A stretch of DNA of 34,699 nt from Desulfurococcaceae archaeon (GCA_020832925.1 JAJHRF010000016.1:1-34699), one strand, 5' to 3'; positions 7,475 through 17,024 are shown, counted from the first letter of the stretch. A program made the numbers and translations. The notes: generated from the letters alone by a model not told the origin.

Positions 7475-8413
7475 TCATAGTTTAAGTAATTCACTTACTA
7501 TAGGAGCTACTTTCTCTTCAACATCTTTCTCCGTCATTGTTAGAGGACCTATTTCAGCTATACTCCATATCTCTCTATGTCTATTTATATCACCTGGTTC
7601 AACTCTTCTAAGAGGACCTAGCGTCTCTAGTTCTAGGAAGAGATTGTTTGTATATACTTCGACAAGAGAGTTGAAGTCTGGGTAAATAGCTTCCTCGGCT
7701 CTGAATATTTTTATGAATAGGAAGTTCTCCACATAGTATGCGGCCCAGTTTGGGTTAGCTTTTACACCTATTTTAAACGGCTTCTCTGTCTTAGGGTCTT
7801 GTTTTACAAATAGATAGTTATCTTCTATAACAAGTCTTTTATCTGTTAACTTTGTGTAAGGCCATAACGCTAGAGATCTATCAGGTAGAAGACATTTTTC
7901 ATCAACACATCTAGGTTTTATAGGTATTATTGCGAAACCGTTGACCCTCATAACAGATAGAGCCCAGCATGCGAATTCTATAGACCATCTACCTATATTC
8001 GTAATCTCGTGTACAACTTCAACACTATAATCATCAGGTCCTCTCCTAATTACAAACCTTTTCTGTACCGAATTCTGAGGTTCTGGATTACCTTCAACAA
8101 CTACTTCATCATCTCTGACAACAATTTTAACAGGTTTATCATCTAGTGAGTAGCTCCTAGGCATAGCTTCAGGAGATGTCCAAAGCCTATGACCACCATA
8201 TATCCTCCAAACACCCTCAGGAGTCTCAACAGCGAAACTAGGTACTACACCAAATAGATTGAAATCTTTATCCTTATCCAATGCGAGATACAGTATCCTC
8301 GGACCGATATCTGTAGGAATCCCTACGAGAACATGGCCAAACCTAAATATCTTCAACTTAAAACCTTCAATAACATCCTCGAAACTCTCTACAATAGAGG
8401 ATCCCCGATACAC
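7475..8413 (-). CDS. Mutarotase-fold (aldose-epimerase-like/DUF4380-like) protein
   Basis: The 312-residue protein looks like a beta-sandwich of the galactose mutarotase-like superfamily. It has an early GIPTDIGPRILYLAL segment, GGHRLWTSPEAMPRSY with the conserved His-Arg-Leu-Trp, an EVVHEITNIG strand, and a central SVMRVNGFAIIPI. Proteins with the GGHRLW pattern are usually annotated as DUF4380 or hypothetical. The fold suggests binding or anomeric interconversion of a sugar, but the catalytic residues of true mutarotases cannot be assigned here. The start is a GTG; a TATA-like TTTTTAATATG about 25 bases upstream suggests a nearly leaderless transcript. It is downstream of, and on the same strand as, the broken GH63-like glycosidase gene, which supports a sugar-related role. 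Confidence 0.65.
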   Translation of the reverse strand: MYRGSSIVESFEDVIEGFKLKIFRFGHVLVGIPTDIGPRILYLALDKDKDFNLFGVVPSFAVETPEGVWRIYGGHRLWTSPEAMPRSYSLDDKPVKIVVRDDEVVVEGNPEPQNSVQKRFVIRRGPDDYSVEVVHEITNIGRWSIEFACWALSVMRVNGFAIIPIKPRCVDEKCLLPDRSLALWPYTKLTDKRLVIEDNYLFVKQDPKTEKPFKIGVKANPNWAAYYVENFLFIKIFRAEEAIYPDFNSLVEVYTNNLFLELETLGPLRRVEPGDINRHREIWSIAEIGPLTMTEKDVEEKVAPIVSELLKL

Positions 8414-8504
8414 ATTTTATAACTTAGCTACATATTAAAAATTTTACTAATAATGAACATTGATATAGAGTACATAGGAAATTCACTAATTAGAATTACA
8501 AATA

Positions 8505-10815
8505 CTATCTATTTAAATACCTTAGCGTTTTTAGACATACATGTTTACCGTATCCAGGTTCTAACTTCTCTAGATCCACAGCAAACTCAACTACCCCAGT
8601 TTCATCGCTAACTAGTTCTTCTCTTTTCTCTCCATCTATATACAATGCCACTTTAGCTTTAGGATCAAATTCACATATTTTTATAGTTGTTCTTCCTTCA
8701 CCCTTAATATCGAGGCATACGCTATAGAGGTTCTTTTCATAGTTTCTAACAACCACATTCCTAGATGCTTCAAAGAATACATTTCCATCCCTACTCACTC
8801 TTGTCAATTTTGGACTAAGTGTAACTGAATATCTATGTCCTTGTATCTGAAGGTTTTTGAGAATCATTTCCTCAGATACACCTAATGCACCAAATCTTAA
8901 TCCACCCCAAGCCTCAATATCAATAAATTTGTAAACTCCTATCAAAGCTAGTAATGCTCCCCATGAGTAATAGGGGTCTGAGTTTGGTACATCATCTCCA
9001 TCTCCTGTTACAGCGTTGTAGTTTTCGTGGTAATGACCTTCCTCTATCCATTCTTTCATAAATAGAGCTACACTTTTTCTAGCAAATTCATGAGCTACTT
9101 CATCAAATCCGTATCTCTTTAAACCTTCATAAACCAAGAAGTTCATAGGACCCCAGATCCTACCCCGCCAATAGTTCTGATCCTTAAAAGCAGGGTCGTC
9201 TCTCGATATTGAGGGTATGATGTATTCTCCCCAAAACTCTTTCGAATTCAACAAGCATTGCTCAACCATAATTCTAGCTCTTCTCTCATCAGGTATCCCA
9301 GCAATTAAAGGATAGAAGCATGTTGGTGATTTCCTCTTCGAAAACTCTCCACTCCAGAACCTATTGAGATAAAGTCCTTCATCTTCACTTCAAAGGAAAT
9401 CATTAATCCTCTTCTTCATCTCTTCATAATCTTTTTGAAACCTATTCATATCTTCTTCTAAACCAAGCTTCCTAGCTATTTAGGCTAAAGCTCACGCATT
9501 TAATGCATATAGACTATTTAAACCTACATCAGCTAAATTCATTGTGTTGACCTCTCTAACAAACTCTACCTCGTCATACATCGGGCTGTTATCGAATCCT
9601 GATTCAAATTTAGCAGCTTGAAGGGTATATCTCCATTGAGAACGACCAATAGTATCTGAACCCCATTCAAGTAAACCATCTTTATTTCTATCTCTAGCTG
9701 AAAACCGCCACTCATGATGTTTCTTGAGACGAGGGTATGCCCATTGAAGAAGTGATTTATCGAGGTTTAGCTTATATATCTTCCAAACTATATATGCACC
9801 TACAGGTGGTTGTGAACCATCTAGGGAAACTTCCTTGACGGAGATCACATTGGGTATAACTCCTCTAGGTGTTAATTCACTGGGTATAGCTTTAATATTT
9901 GCCTCCGATATCTCTATATCTTCGATAGAGCTTAGCAAAGCATTGAAGAATGTGTCCCACTCAAAAACTACATAACCACCGAAGTAATCATAAGCCCAAA
10001 CACGGCTTACAGGTGTATATACTCTATTATTGTATGGATCCCAAACAGTATTCCAGTAGAAAACCTGCGTCACGGCTTGAGCACAACCATCAAAATAGCC
10101 GCCAACTACTTGAACACGATTCTCTTCATATACCCTTCTCTTCCATTCAAGAATTTTCTCAACATTAGATAAATATGTGTTGCAAATCTTCAAAGAAGTT
10201 TCATAATCCTCTGAAACAGCGGCAACAAACCTTATCCTCTGATACCTTTCTCCCTGAGAACTGTAGAGCCCCAACCCTTCCCTTACTCCTAGCAGGTCTA
10301 ACATGCCCAAGTATTTCTAAATCTAGTTCCACTTCCTTGGATTCTTCATACAACCCCCAGTAATCTGGTTTACGATCAGTCTTCATAGATACTACATAGC
10401 CATTACTGAAATACGAAGTTGTTATAGTGTTAGCATCAGGATCATACCTTATACTATAGTTCTTATCCCAGAGACTTAAAACCTCCAACACCACATCAAC
10501 AGATTTACCAAAAGTAATTCTCCCTACAACGGTATAAGGATCCTCCTTCCCAAAAGATATATTCACCTCACTACCTCTATGATATAAAGAAACCTCAGCA
10601 ATAGAGCAATCAGGAGAACGAATACCCAATCTCCTAACCCCAGTACCCAGCTCTTTAACAACTGTTCTACGAAACTTTCTCACATAACTCCTAGAATTAG
10701 TATCAAACACGCCAACAAGAAGTTCAAAAGATGTAGGAAGGAAAACTATTGCATTTATCGCCCTTGTATCCCACGTACACCACAATTTTTCCAAGCTTAC
10801 TTCTTTTCTCCCCAT
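8505..10815 (-). pseudogene. Broken GH63/MGH1-like glycoside hydrolase gene
   Basis: Three collinear pieces of one enzyme of about 770 codons are visible. The N-terminal beta domain runs from the ATG at 10815 (AGGTG site upstream) to about 10265. The frame then shifts in a G-rich stretch between about 10265 and 10310. The (alpha/alpha)6 catalytic part continues to 8505 but is cut by TGA at 9492-9494, TAA at 9480-9482 and TGA at 9390-9392. Between and beyond the stops the frame still encodes family sequence: FEWDTFFNALL, then SEDEGLYLNRFWSG, then the hallmark YWRGRIWGPMNFLVYEGL and GHYHENYNAVTGDG. The C-terminus is a small beta domain. The family acts on alpha-glucosides or mannosylglycerate-type substrates; the substrate is not determined here. 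One active protein is not expected. Confidence 0.85.
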
Positions 10816-10857
10816 CTTGTTCAACACCTGACATTTTCGCTATGTTATTATTTTGTG

Positions 10858-10870
10858 GTTATTTAAAATA
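10858..10870 (-). promoter_or_regulatory. TATA box of the broken GH63-like gene
   Basis: On the minus strand TATTTTAAATAAC forms a TATA element about 45 bases before the ATG at 10815. The promoter has survived although the gene has not. On the opposite strand it is immediately followed by the truncated ABC ATPase relic. Confidence 0.45.
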
Positions 10871-10883
10871 CTTAGTGCTAGAT

Positions 10884-11390
10884 TCATATCCTTATCAGCT
10901 AAGTGATGGCGTGAAACAGAAAGTTGCCATAGCTTTAGCCACTATTTTAAACTAAGTGTATTGCTTGTCGATGAACCAACATCAGCACTTGATGTAGTTG
11001 TTCAAAGAGCTATATTACAGCTTCTAAAGAGAATGCAAAAAGGTTTTGACATGATAATAATATTAGCATCCCAGGTATACACATGCTAAGCGTTGCTAAT
11101 AGAATGGCTATTATGTATGCTAGTGAAAAGGTAGAGATAGATTTAATTAAATCTATCTTTGAAGAACTATTGCATCCATATACACATACCTTAAATACAT
11201 TACCTAGCTACGAAAGAGAGAAAGATACATCAAAGAATTTGTCGAACTAAAAGAAACAGAATTAAAAGAATTCCTATTGAAAGGCTGTAAATACCATTAC
11301 AGATGCCCTTGCATTACTAAGAAATGCCTTACAGAGAAACCCCCATATATAGAGACTTCACCAAATCATTATGTGATGTGATGTGCTGGA
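10884..11390 (+). pseudogene. Relic of a dipeptide/oligopeptide ABC transporter ATPase (DppD/OppD type)
   Basis: Only the C-terminal half remains and its reading frame changes three times. The signature region YPYQLSDGVKQKVAIALATI lies in one frame up to 10952. Walker B and D-loop (VLLVDEPTSALDVVVQRAI) lie in a second frame at about 10958-11070. The segment HMLSVANRMAIMY to NTLPSYERE lies in a third frame up to about 11215. The oligopeptide C-terminal domain, with GCKYHYRCPC and EKPPYIETSPNHYVM, returns to the first frame. Walker A and everything before it are missing. The final HYVMCW is destroyed by a duplicated ATGTG. The gene would have energised uptake of oligopeptides or, in hyperthermophiles, oligosaccharides. 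Its permease and binding-protein partners are not in the window. Confidence 0.85.
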
Positions 11391-11408
11391 ATTATATTGA
11401 ATTATATT
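11371..11408 (+). repeat. Short tandem duplications at the end of the ABC ATPase relic
   Basis: ATGTG occurs three times in a row at 11371-11385, and GAATTATATT occurs twice in a row at 11389-11408. Removing one ATGTG copy restores the frame to the family's conserved C-terminal His-Tyr-Val-Met-Cys-Trp. That copy therefore looks like a replication-slippage duplication that happened in this gene. Confidence 0.7.
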
Positions 11409-11483
11409 GACTCCAGCTAATTAAAATCATGCAAACTTTTAGCTTCTTCTTTATTACTTACTATCCTTGGTGAACATATTACT

Positions 11484-13403
11484 ATGAATTCAAGGGATAT
11501 ATTCGTTATTAATGTAAGAGATTCACCTTATGCAAAACTTATGCCTTTATCTTTAAATAATGTTATTGTTAAAGATAGTTTTTGGAGACCTAGGATAGTT
11601 AATCTTATTGATAAAACACTTCCATTACAGTACGAATTTTTAGAGAAGACAGGTAGACTTGATAATTTTAGAGTTGCCGCAGGGAAGAAATCTGGTGGTT
11701 TTACAGGTCTATGGTTTAATGATTCTGATGTATATAAATGGGTAGAAGCTACTGCATATGCTCTTGTTCATAGATGGAGCGGTGATCTTTATGAAAAACT
11801 TGTTAACGTTATAAAGGATGTAGCTGATGCTCAGGAATCTGATGGCTATATAAATACATTTATAAAGCTGAGAGGGTTGAAGAGATGGGAGAACCTAGCT
11901 TGGTCTCATGAACTATACTGTGGAGGTCATCTTATTCAAGCAGCGATAGCAACTAGAAGATCGATAAATGATGATGTTCTCTTCTCGGTAGCTAAGAAAT
12001 TTGCTGATCTAGTTGTAGAGACCTTCGGGTACGACGAGAATAAGCTAAGGACTTCTGATGGTCATCCTGAGATCGAGATGGCTCTAGTTGAACTGTATAG
12101 AGAGACAAGAGATAGAAGATACCTTGATTTAGCGAACTTCTTTATAGATATAAGAGGGAGAGGATGCGTTACTCAAACAAATAAAAATGAGCTCTTCAGG
12201 ATGAACTCTGTGTATCTTGTGGATCACGAGCATATCAAGATGATGAACGATTTCGCTGGTAGTCATGCTGTTAGAGCTCTATACTTCTTCACAGGTGCTA
12301 CAGATCTATACCTTGAGACTGGGGATCAAGAGCTTCTGAATGCTTTAAAGAGATTGTGGAGAAAAGCTTTGAGGAAGATATATATCACAGGTGGTTTTGG
12401 TTCTAGGTATGAAGGTGAAGCTTTTGGTGAGGATTACGAGCTTCCAAACGATAGAGCCTATAGCGAAACCTGTGCCTCTGTTGCTGGTGTTATGTGGGCT
12501 TGGAGAATGTTTCTAGCAACAGGAGATGTGGAGTACATGGATATCCTCGAGAAGATACTCTATAACGCTGCATTAGCTGGTATATCTTTCGATGGTACAA
12601 AGTATTTCTATGTAAATCCGTTAGCAGATTACTTAGGTAAACACGAGAGACAGCCATGGTATGAATGTGCTTGTTGCCCACCGAATATAGCTAGACTTAT
12701 AGCCTACATGCCGAGCATGATCTACTCAATATCAAAGAAAGAGCCAAAGATATGGGTAAACCTATTCGTAGGTAGTGAGGCTGATATAGATCTCCAAGGA
12801 AACAAGGTTAAGATAGCTATGGATACCAACTACCCATGGAATAGTAGAGTAGTCGTTAAGGTGTACCCTGAGAAGATTGATGAATTCTCATTGATGATCA
12901 GAATACCTAGATGGGCTACAGATACAAAGATTAGAGTTATAGATAAGGTATTTGAGCCTAGAACAGGTACATACTTCGAATTGAGTAGGAGATGGGATAC
13001 AGGAGACACTATCGAGATCGATATACCTATGAAACCTGCGCTCATAAACGCAAACCCGATGATAGAAGCAAACTGGGGTAAAGTAGCAATTGTCAGAGGA
13101 CCACTTGTATATGCTATCGAGCAAATAGATAACAAAGACTTCGATATAAACAACATAGTTATAAAACCTGGTGAGGTAAACCTCAGGGAGAAATACGAAC
13201 CACAGCTATTCAACGGGATAGTAACTATAGAAGGAGATGCCTACATAATAGACTACAAAGAGGACGAACTGTATCACCAACACCAAAACAAAGATAAATA
13301 CGTAAAACTAGGTAAGAAGGTGACATTCAAAACAATACCATACCACCTCTGGAATAACAGAGGAAAAACGAAAATGTATGTATGGTTCAAAGCACTTTAT
13401 TGA
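11484..13403 (+). CDS. GH127 beta-L-arabinofuranosidase
   Basis: The protein has 639 residues and the full GH127 layout: an (alpha/alpha)6 barrel of about 430 residues and C-terminal beta-sandwich domains. The metal and catalytic set known from Bifidobacterium HypBA1 is present: Glu328 and Cys330 in YSETCAS, and Cys397-Cys398 in YECACCPPN. The matching cysteine of HypBA1 is the nucleophile and a zinc ligand. Other family features are DAQESDGYINTF near 115, ELYCGGHLIQAA near 143 and ITGGFGSRYEGEAFG near 301. The enzyme releases L-arabinose from beta-linked arabinofuranosides; no signal peptide is seen, so it should act in the cytoplasm on imported oligosaccharides. GGTGA about 10 bases upstream supports the ATG. 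It is intact between two broken neighbours. Confidence 0.92.
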   Translation: MNSRDIFVINVRDSPYAKLMPLSLNNVIVKDSFWRPRIVNLIDKTLPLQYEFLEKTGRLDNFRVAAGKKSGGFTGLWFNDSDVYKWVEATAYALVHRWSGDLYEKLVNVIKDVADAQESDGYINTFIKLRGLKRWENLAWSHELYCGGHLIQAAIATRRSINDDVLFSVAKKFADLVVETFGYDENKLRTSDGHPEIEMALVELYRETRDRRYLDLANFFIDIRGRGCVTQTNKNELFRMNSVYLVDHEHIKMMNDFAGSHAVRALYFFTGATDLYLETGDQELLNALKRLWRKALRKIYITGGFGSRYEGEAFGEDYELPNDRAYSETCASVAGVMWAWRMFLATGDVEYMDILEKILYNAALAGISFDGTKYFYVNPLADYLGKHERQPWYECACCPPNIARLIAYMPSMIYSISKKEPKIWVNLFVGSEADIDLQGNKVKIAMDTNYPWNSRVVVKVYPEKIDEFSLMIRIPRWATDTKIRVIDKVFEPRTGTYFELSRRWDTGDTIEIDIPMKPALINANPMIEANWGKVAIVRGPLVYAIEQIDNKDFDINNIVIKPGEVNLREKYEPQLFNGIVTIEGDAYIIDYKEDELYHQHQNKDKYVKLGKKVTFKTIPYHLWNNRGKTKMYVWFKALY

Positions 13404-13506
13404 GGATAGCCCACCGCATCACAATTAAACTGTTGCTAAGTTTAAATAAAACCTCATAGCTTGCCTAGGTATTGGGTACCAAACCTTAATCAAGGGGTCT
13501 ATCTAT

Positions 13507-14745
13507 ATAGATTTAGATCTTGTTCTACATAACCTAGATAAGAGAATCTATGGACAGTTTATTGAGCATCTCGGGAGGTGTATCTATGGAGGTATATGGG
13601 TTGGTGAAAACTCTTCGATACCTAATTTAAAAGGTTATAGACTTGATGTTCTTGAAGCTGTTAAAGCGATTAAACCACCTATTGTTAGATGACCTGGAGG
13701 TAATTTTGTTTCTCAGTATCACTGGATGGATAGTATAGGGTCTAGGGATAAGAGGTCGAAGAGGTTTGATCTGGCTTGGGGGCAGGTAGAGCCTAACGAG
13801 TTTGGGACTGATGAATATATTAAGTGGGTTAGGTTAATCGGTTCTGAGCCTTTCATAGTTGTTAATGCGGGTAATGGGACTCCTGAGGAGGCTGCTGCAC
13901 GGGTTGAATAATGCAACTCAACGAAGGATACTTACTATGCAAATCTTAGGAAGAGGTATGAACATCCTGAGCCTTACAATGTTAAGTTGTTGGGTATAGG
14001 TAACGAGCTTTAGGGTAGATGGCAAGTAGGTTTCTGTAGAGATGCTGAGGAATATGCTTGGAGAACTGTTCAATTTGCTGATCATATGAAGAGAGTTGAT
14101 CCATCTATAAAGCTTGTTGCTGTTGGTATAGATTACGATTCTGAATTGAATATAGATATGATCAGGATAGCTGGTGAATACATAGACTATCTATCAATCC
14201 ACACATATATATCCATAGATAGGCAGGGGAAGACATACGAAGATCTTGTGGCATGGCCTATAGCTATAGAGGAGAATCTTAAGCATATCTATATAACAAT
14301 TGAGCAGACAAGACGTAGGTACAGGGTAAAGAAGGAGATTAGGATAGCATTTGATGAGTGGAACGTTTGGTATCCAGAGGCTCAGCCACCTTACCTTGAA
14401 CAGATAACGAGTATGAAAGACACTATTTTCACAGCTCTAGTTCTAAATGCACTCCAAAGATTATCAAATATAATGCCTATAGCGACATTTACGCAAACAG
14501 TCAACGTATTACCGCTTATACTAACTAAAGAGGATAAGACCCTATTAACACCTCAATACCTAGTATTCAAACTATACACAGAGATTGCAGAAGGTAATGT
14601 AGTAGTTGTAGATACTATATAACCACACTATATATCTAAAGAACTTGGGCTAGCTGTACCATACATAGATACGTCAGTAATACATCATCAAAATAAAGTA
14701 TACCTCTTCGCAGTAAATGAACATCCAGATGAAGAAGCAGAGTTT
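13507..14745 (+). pseudogene. Broken GH51 alpha-L-arabinofuranosidase gene
   Basis: A single frame encodes most of a GH51 enzyme: RIYGQFIEHLGRCIYGGIWV, then PGGNFVSQYHWMDSIG, then YYANLRKRYEHPEPYNVK, GIGNEL with the acid/base Glu, and FDEWNVWYPE with the nucleophile Glu. It is interrupted by TGA 13690-13692 (in VR-stop-PGGN), TAA 13909-13911 (VE-stop-CN), TAG 14011-14013 (NEL-stop-GRWQ) and TAA 14620-14622. The stops lie beside very conserved residues, so full activity is not possible. No ATG lies at the expected start; the codon at 13507 is ATA, and AGGGGT lies 8 bases before it. The 3' end is lost: near 14745 the sequence changes to a solute-binding protein gene. TTTAAATAAA at 13441-13450 may be its TATA box. 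Confidence 0.88.
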
Positions 14746-15179
14746 GGAATACTCCTGAAGGTCGGCAAAGACAAGATCTAAAAGATGTATACTACAAGAC
14801 TTTGAACCTTAAACCTATGCAATTCAACGATACTGAAGTTACACAATATGAATACTCTGTAGCTAGATACTTCAAAGCTACTTTAATAGATGCTCATGAT
14901 AGGCTAGTAGAGGTTTGGAAGAAATTAGTTGATCTAAAGATTAGAGGTGTACTAACAGAAGATAAATTCAATAACTACATAGAAACACTATCAACACCAC
15001 TAAAATTTGTAGATCCCTTAACTAATAGAGAGGTTATATTTACAAAAGACTATGCTAAAACTATAAGCTCTAAAATGAAAAGTGATAGCTCATTAGAACA
15101 GCAGCTCATGACTTTATGGACTCAAAAAGCTGTAGAAAGATATGAATCTATATTAGCAGAGCTTCAGAAGCTAAGCTAA
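14746..15179 (+). pseudogene. 3' fragment of an ABC solute-binding protein gene
   Basis: The last roughly 144 codons of an extracellular solute-binding protein remain. In this frame sequence resembling the family starts at NTPEGRQRQDLKDVYYKTLN, before the first possible start (TTG at 14802), and continues in EVWKKLVDLKIRGVLTEDKF to YESILAELQKLS and the stop. The signal peptide, lipobox and ligand-binding N-terminal lobe are absent, so this cannot be a working receptor. The frame differs from the GH51 frame that it abuts, and the join near 14740-14755 looks like a deletion that removed the GH51 3' end and the receptor 5' part together. It was the first gene of the transporter that continues with the permease and ATPase at 15.2-18.1 kb. 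Confidence 0.75.
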
Positions 15180-15191
15180 TAGCTGGTCGTA

Positions 15192-15393
15192 ATGAAGATA
15201 AACTTGGGGTATAAAATAAATAGAGCTACTTTTTTTATTTTCAGAACATTTCTATGTAGTATCTCTGTTTATTCCTTTAACTTACCTCGTTGTATTCCTC
15301 TTAATACCTCTAGCAATACCTTTAACAGAGCTTCTGAAAGCAAACCCTATAACTATAGCTAACTATGTATTTCAAAACCCTAGGTATATATCG
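15192..15393 (+). other. Out-of-frame N-terminus of the ABC permease
   Basis: The ATG at 15192 opens a basic, start-like peptide (MKINLGYKINRATFF) in a different frame from the permease. After the T7 tract at 15230-15236 the permease frame carries a clear first membrane helix (VVSLFIPLTYLVVFLLIPLA) and runs on without a stop to the TTG at 15394. Between the stop at 15217 and 15394 that frame holds no ATG, GTG or TTG. Joining the two parts needs a one-base gain in frame at the T run (a +1 shift), so a homopolymer indel is the simplest reading. Confidence 0.65.
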
Positions 15394-17022
15394 TTGAATC
15401 CTATCGGAAGCCTTCTTGAAGTTAAAAATGTTGTTTTCGGAGGTAGAAACATTACAATAGTTGTTCTCAAAGGTGTTAGTTTTGGATCGATAATTAATAG
15501 CTTCGTAGTTGCAACAATATCAACTCTTATAACAACTGCTATAGGGATTGCTATAGCTTTAATCTTGCCACTCTATGATTTCCCTGGAAAGAGTATCCTA
15601 AGAAATCTTGCAATTGTACCTCTATTCGCTGCACCTTTTGCAAGTGGTTATGTGGTGAAAAAGTTTTTTGATTGGCGATACGGTTTACTATCTTATGTAA
15701 TAAACGATGTTATTGGAATACCTCTTAGAATAGGTTTTGAAAGTTTTGCTGGTGTAATTTTATCTGAAGTTCTATCTCTATACGTAATTGTCTATCTTAA
15801 TGTTTCTGCAGCTATAAATAGTATAGATTATACACTTATTGAGCAAGCTCTAAACCTAGGTTCATCATTTAGAAAAATCTTAAGGGATATAATTATACAT
15901 TTATCAATGCCTGGTATAGCCGCAGGTGCATCGCTTACATTCATATTATCTATCGAGGATATAGCTAACCCGATAATATTTAAGGAGGATAGACTTATTG
16001 CTTATGAGATATTTAGAAGTTTCCAAGATCCAACAACAGGGTCAAGATCCCCTGGAGCTATCTTCATGACCATCCTCATAATTTTAATAAGTTTGGGGGT
16101 ATTCATAGGTATCAGGAGGTATGTTTCTTACAAAAGATATGCTGCTATAACTAGAGGTTTCAAACCATTGAAACCATTAAAACTTTCAAGGAAAGGCATT
16201 GCATTAGTATACCTCTTTATCTTACCTTTCCTACTCTTCGCATCTATTCCTCAGATAGGGGTCTTTATCTTGGCTTTCTCAACAAGATGGTATGAACCGT
16301 TGCCTGAAGGTTTTACATTAAAGAATTTCGCAGCGTTTGTTGATGATAAAATTGTTTTTACAGCTATTCGTAATAGCATAGTCTACTCTTTAACAGCTTT
16401 AGCCATCATAGCATTCATGTCTATACTAATAGCCTACTCATCTGCTAGAATTAAAGGTTCTCTATCTTATTTCTTAGACACTCTAGCTACTATACCTATA
16501 GCTGTACCAGGTATAGCTATAGCCTCCGGCTTTTTCCTCCTATTCACCTCTCCCCCATTCAGAGGTACATTATTCGACCCTGTTCTTTTCTCTCCAGGAA
16601 CCGCAATAACTATTGCATATACAGTAAGGAGATTACCATTCATGGTGAGAGCTGTTTACGCAGGTATTCAACAAGTTGCTGTAGAACTTGAGGAAGCCGC
16701 TCTAAACCTAGGTGCATCAAGATTCAAAGCTTTTACTTCAGCAGTTCTACCTCTAATGGCTCTACATATCCTTGGCGGAACACTTGTTGCTTTTGTCTAT
16801 TGTTTAAGTGAAACAAGTGTAGGTGTTATACTAGGTGGTTTAAAAGGTGTTTCCGTTGGTCATGCAGCCCCTATAACTTTTATTATGCAGGACTACCTCG
16901 AAACATTGTATGGTACACAAATAGTTGGTGCTCTAGGAGCTATACTGATAATTCTACAAGTAATCGCTACAGTAACTTCTTCAGCTATTTTAAGAGGTTA
17001 TGTAGTTATAGGTGTTAGATAG
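15394..17022 (+). CDS. Two-domain ABC transporter permease (FbpB-like), N-terminus frameshifted
   Basis: The 542-residue open part has two copies of the binding-protein-dependent permease domain. Each has its EAA loop: EQALNLGSSFRKILRD (about 150-165) and EEAALNLGASRFKAF (about 433-447). Roughly ten to twelve membrane helices are visible. Tandem permeases of this layout are found in Fe(III), thiamine, phosphonate and some sugar transporters. The open frame starts only at a weak TTG without a good ribosome binding site; the true first helix lies upstream in the same frame but out of frame with the natural ATG at 15192. With the truncated receptor upstream, the transporter is probably not working. 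The ATPase gene follows after 2 bases. Confidence 0.8.
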   Translation: MNPIGSLLEVKNVVFGGRNITIVVLKGVSFGSIINSFVVATISTLITTAIGIAIALILPLYDFPGKSILRNLAIVPLFAAPFASGYVVKKFFDWRYGLLSYVINDVIGIPLRIGFESFAGVILSEVLSLYVIVYLNVSAAINSIDYTLIEQALNLGSSFRKILRDIIIHLSMPGIAAGASLTFILSIEDIANPIIFKEDRLIAYEIFRSFQDPTTGSRSPGAIFMTILIILISLGVFIGIRRYVSYKRYAAITRGFKPLKPLKLSRKGIALVYLFILPFLLFASIPQIGVFILAFSTRWYEPLPEGFTLKNFAAFVDDKIVFTAIRNSIVYSLTALAIIAFMSILIAYSSARIKGSLSYFLDTLATIPIAVPGIAIASGFFLLFTSPPFRGTLFDPVLFSPGTAITIAYTVRRLPFMVRAVYAGIQQVAVELEEAALNLGASRFKAFTSAVLPLMALHILGGTLVAFVYCLSETSVGVILGGLKGVSVGHAAPITFIMQDYLETLYGTQIVGALGAILIILQVIATVTSSAILRGYVVIGVR

Positions 17023-17024
17023 CC

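Noticed and set aside
9390-14013. TGA read as tryptophan (stop-codon reassignment or recoding)
   Set aside because: TAA and TAG also interrupt the same frames, intact genes use TGG throughout, and genes such as the ABC-2 exporter genes end in TGA at sensible positions. Decay is simpler.
15230-15240. Programmed ribosomal frameshifting in the permease gene
   Set aside because: The shift needed is +1, for which TTT-TTT-A is not a good slippery site; an indel in the T run is more likely.
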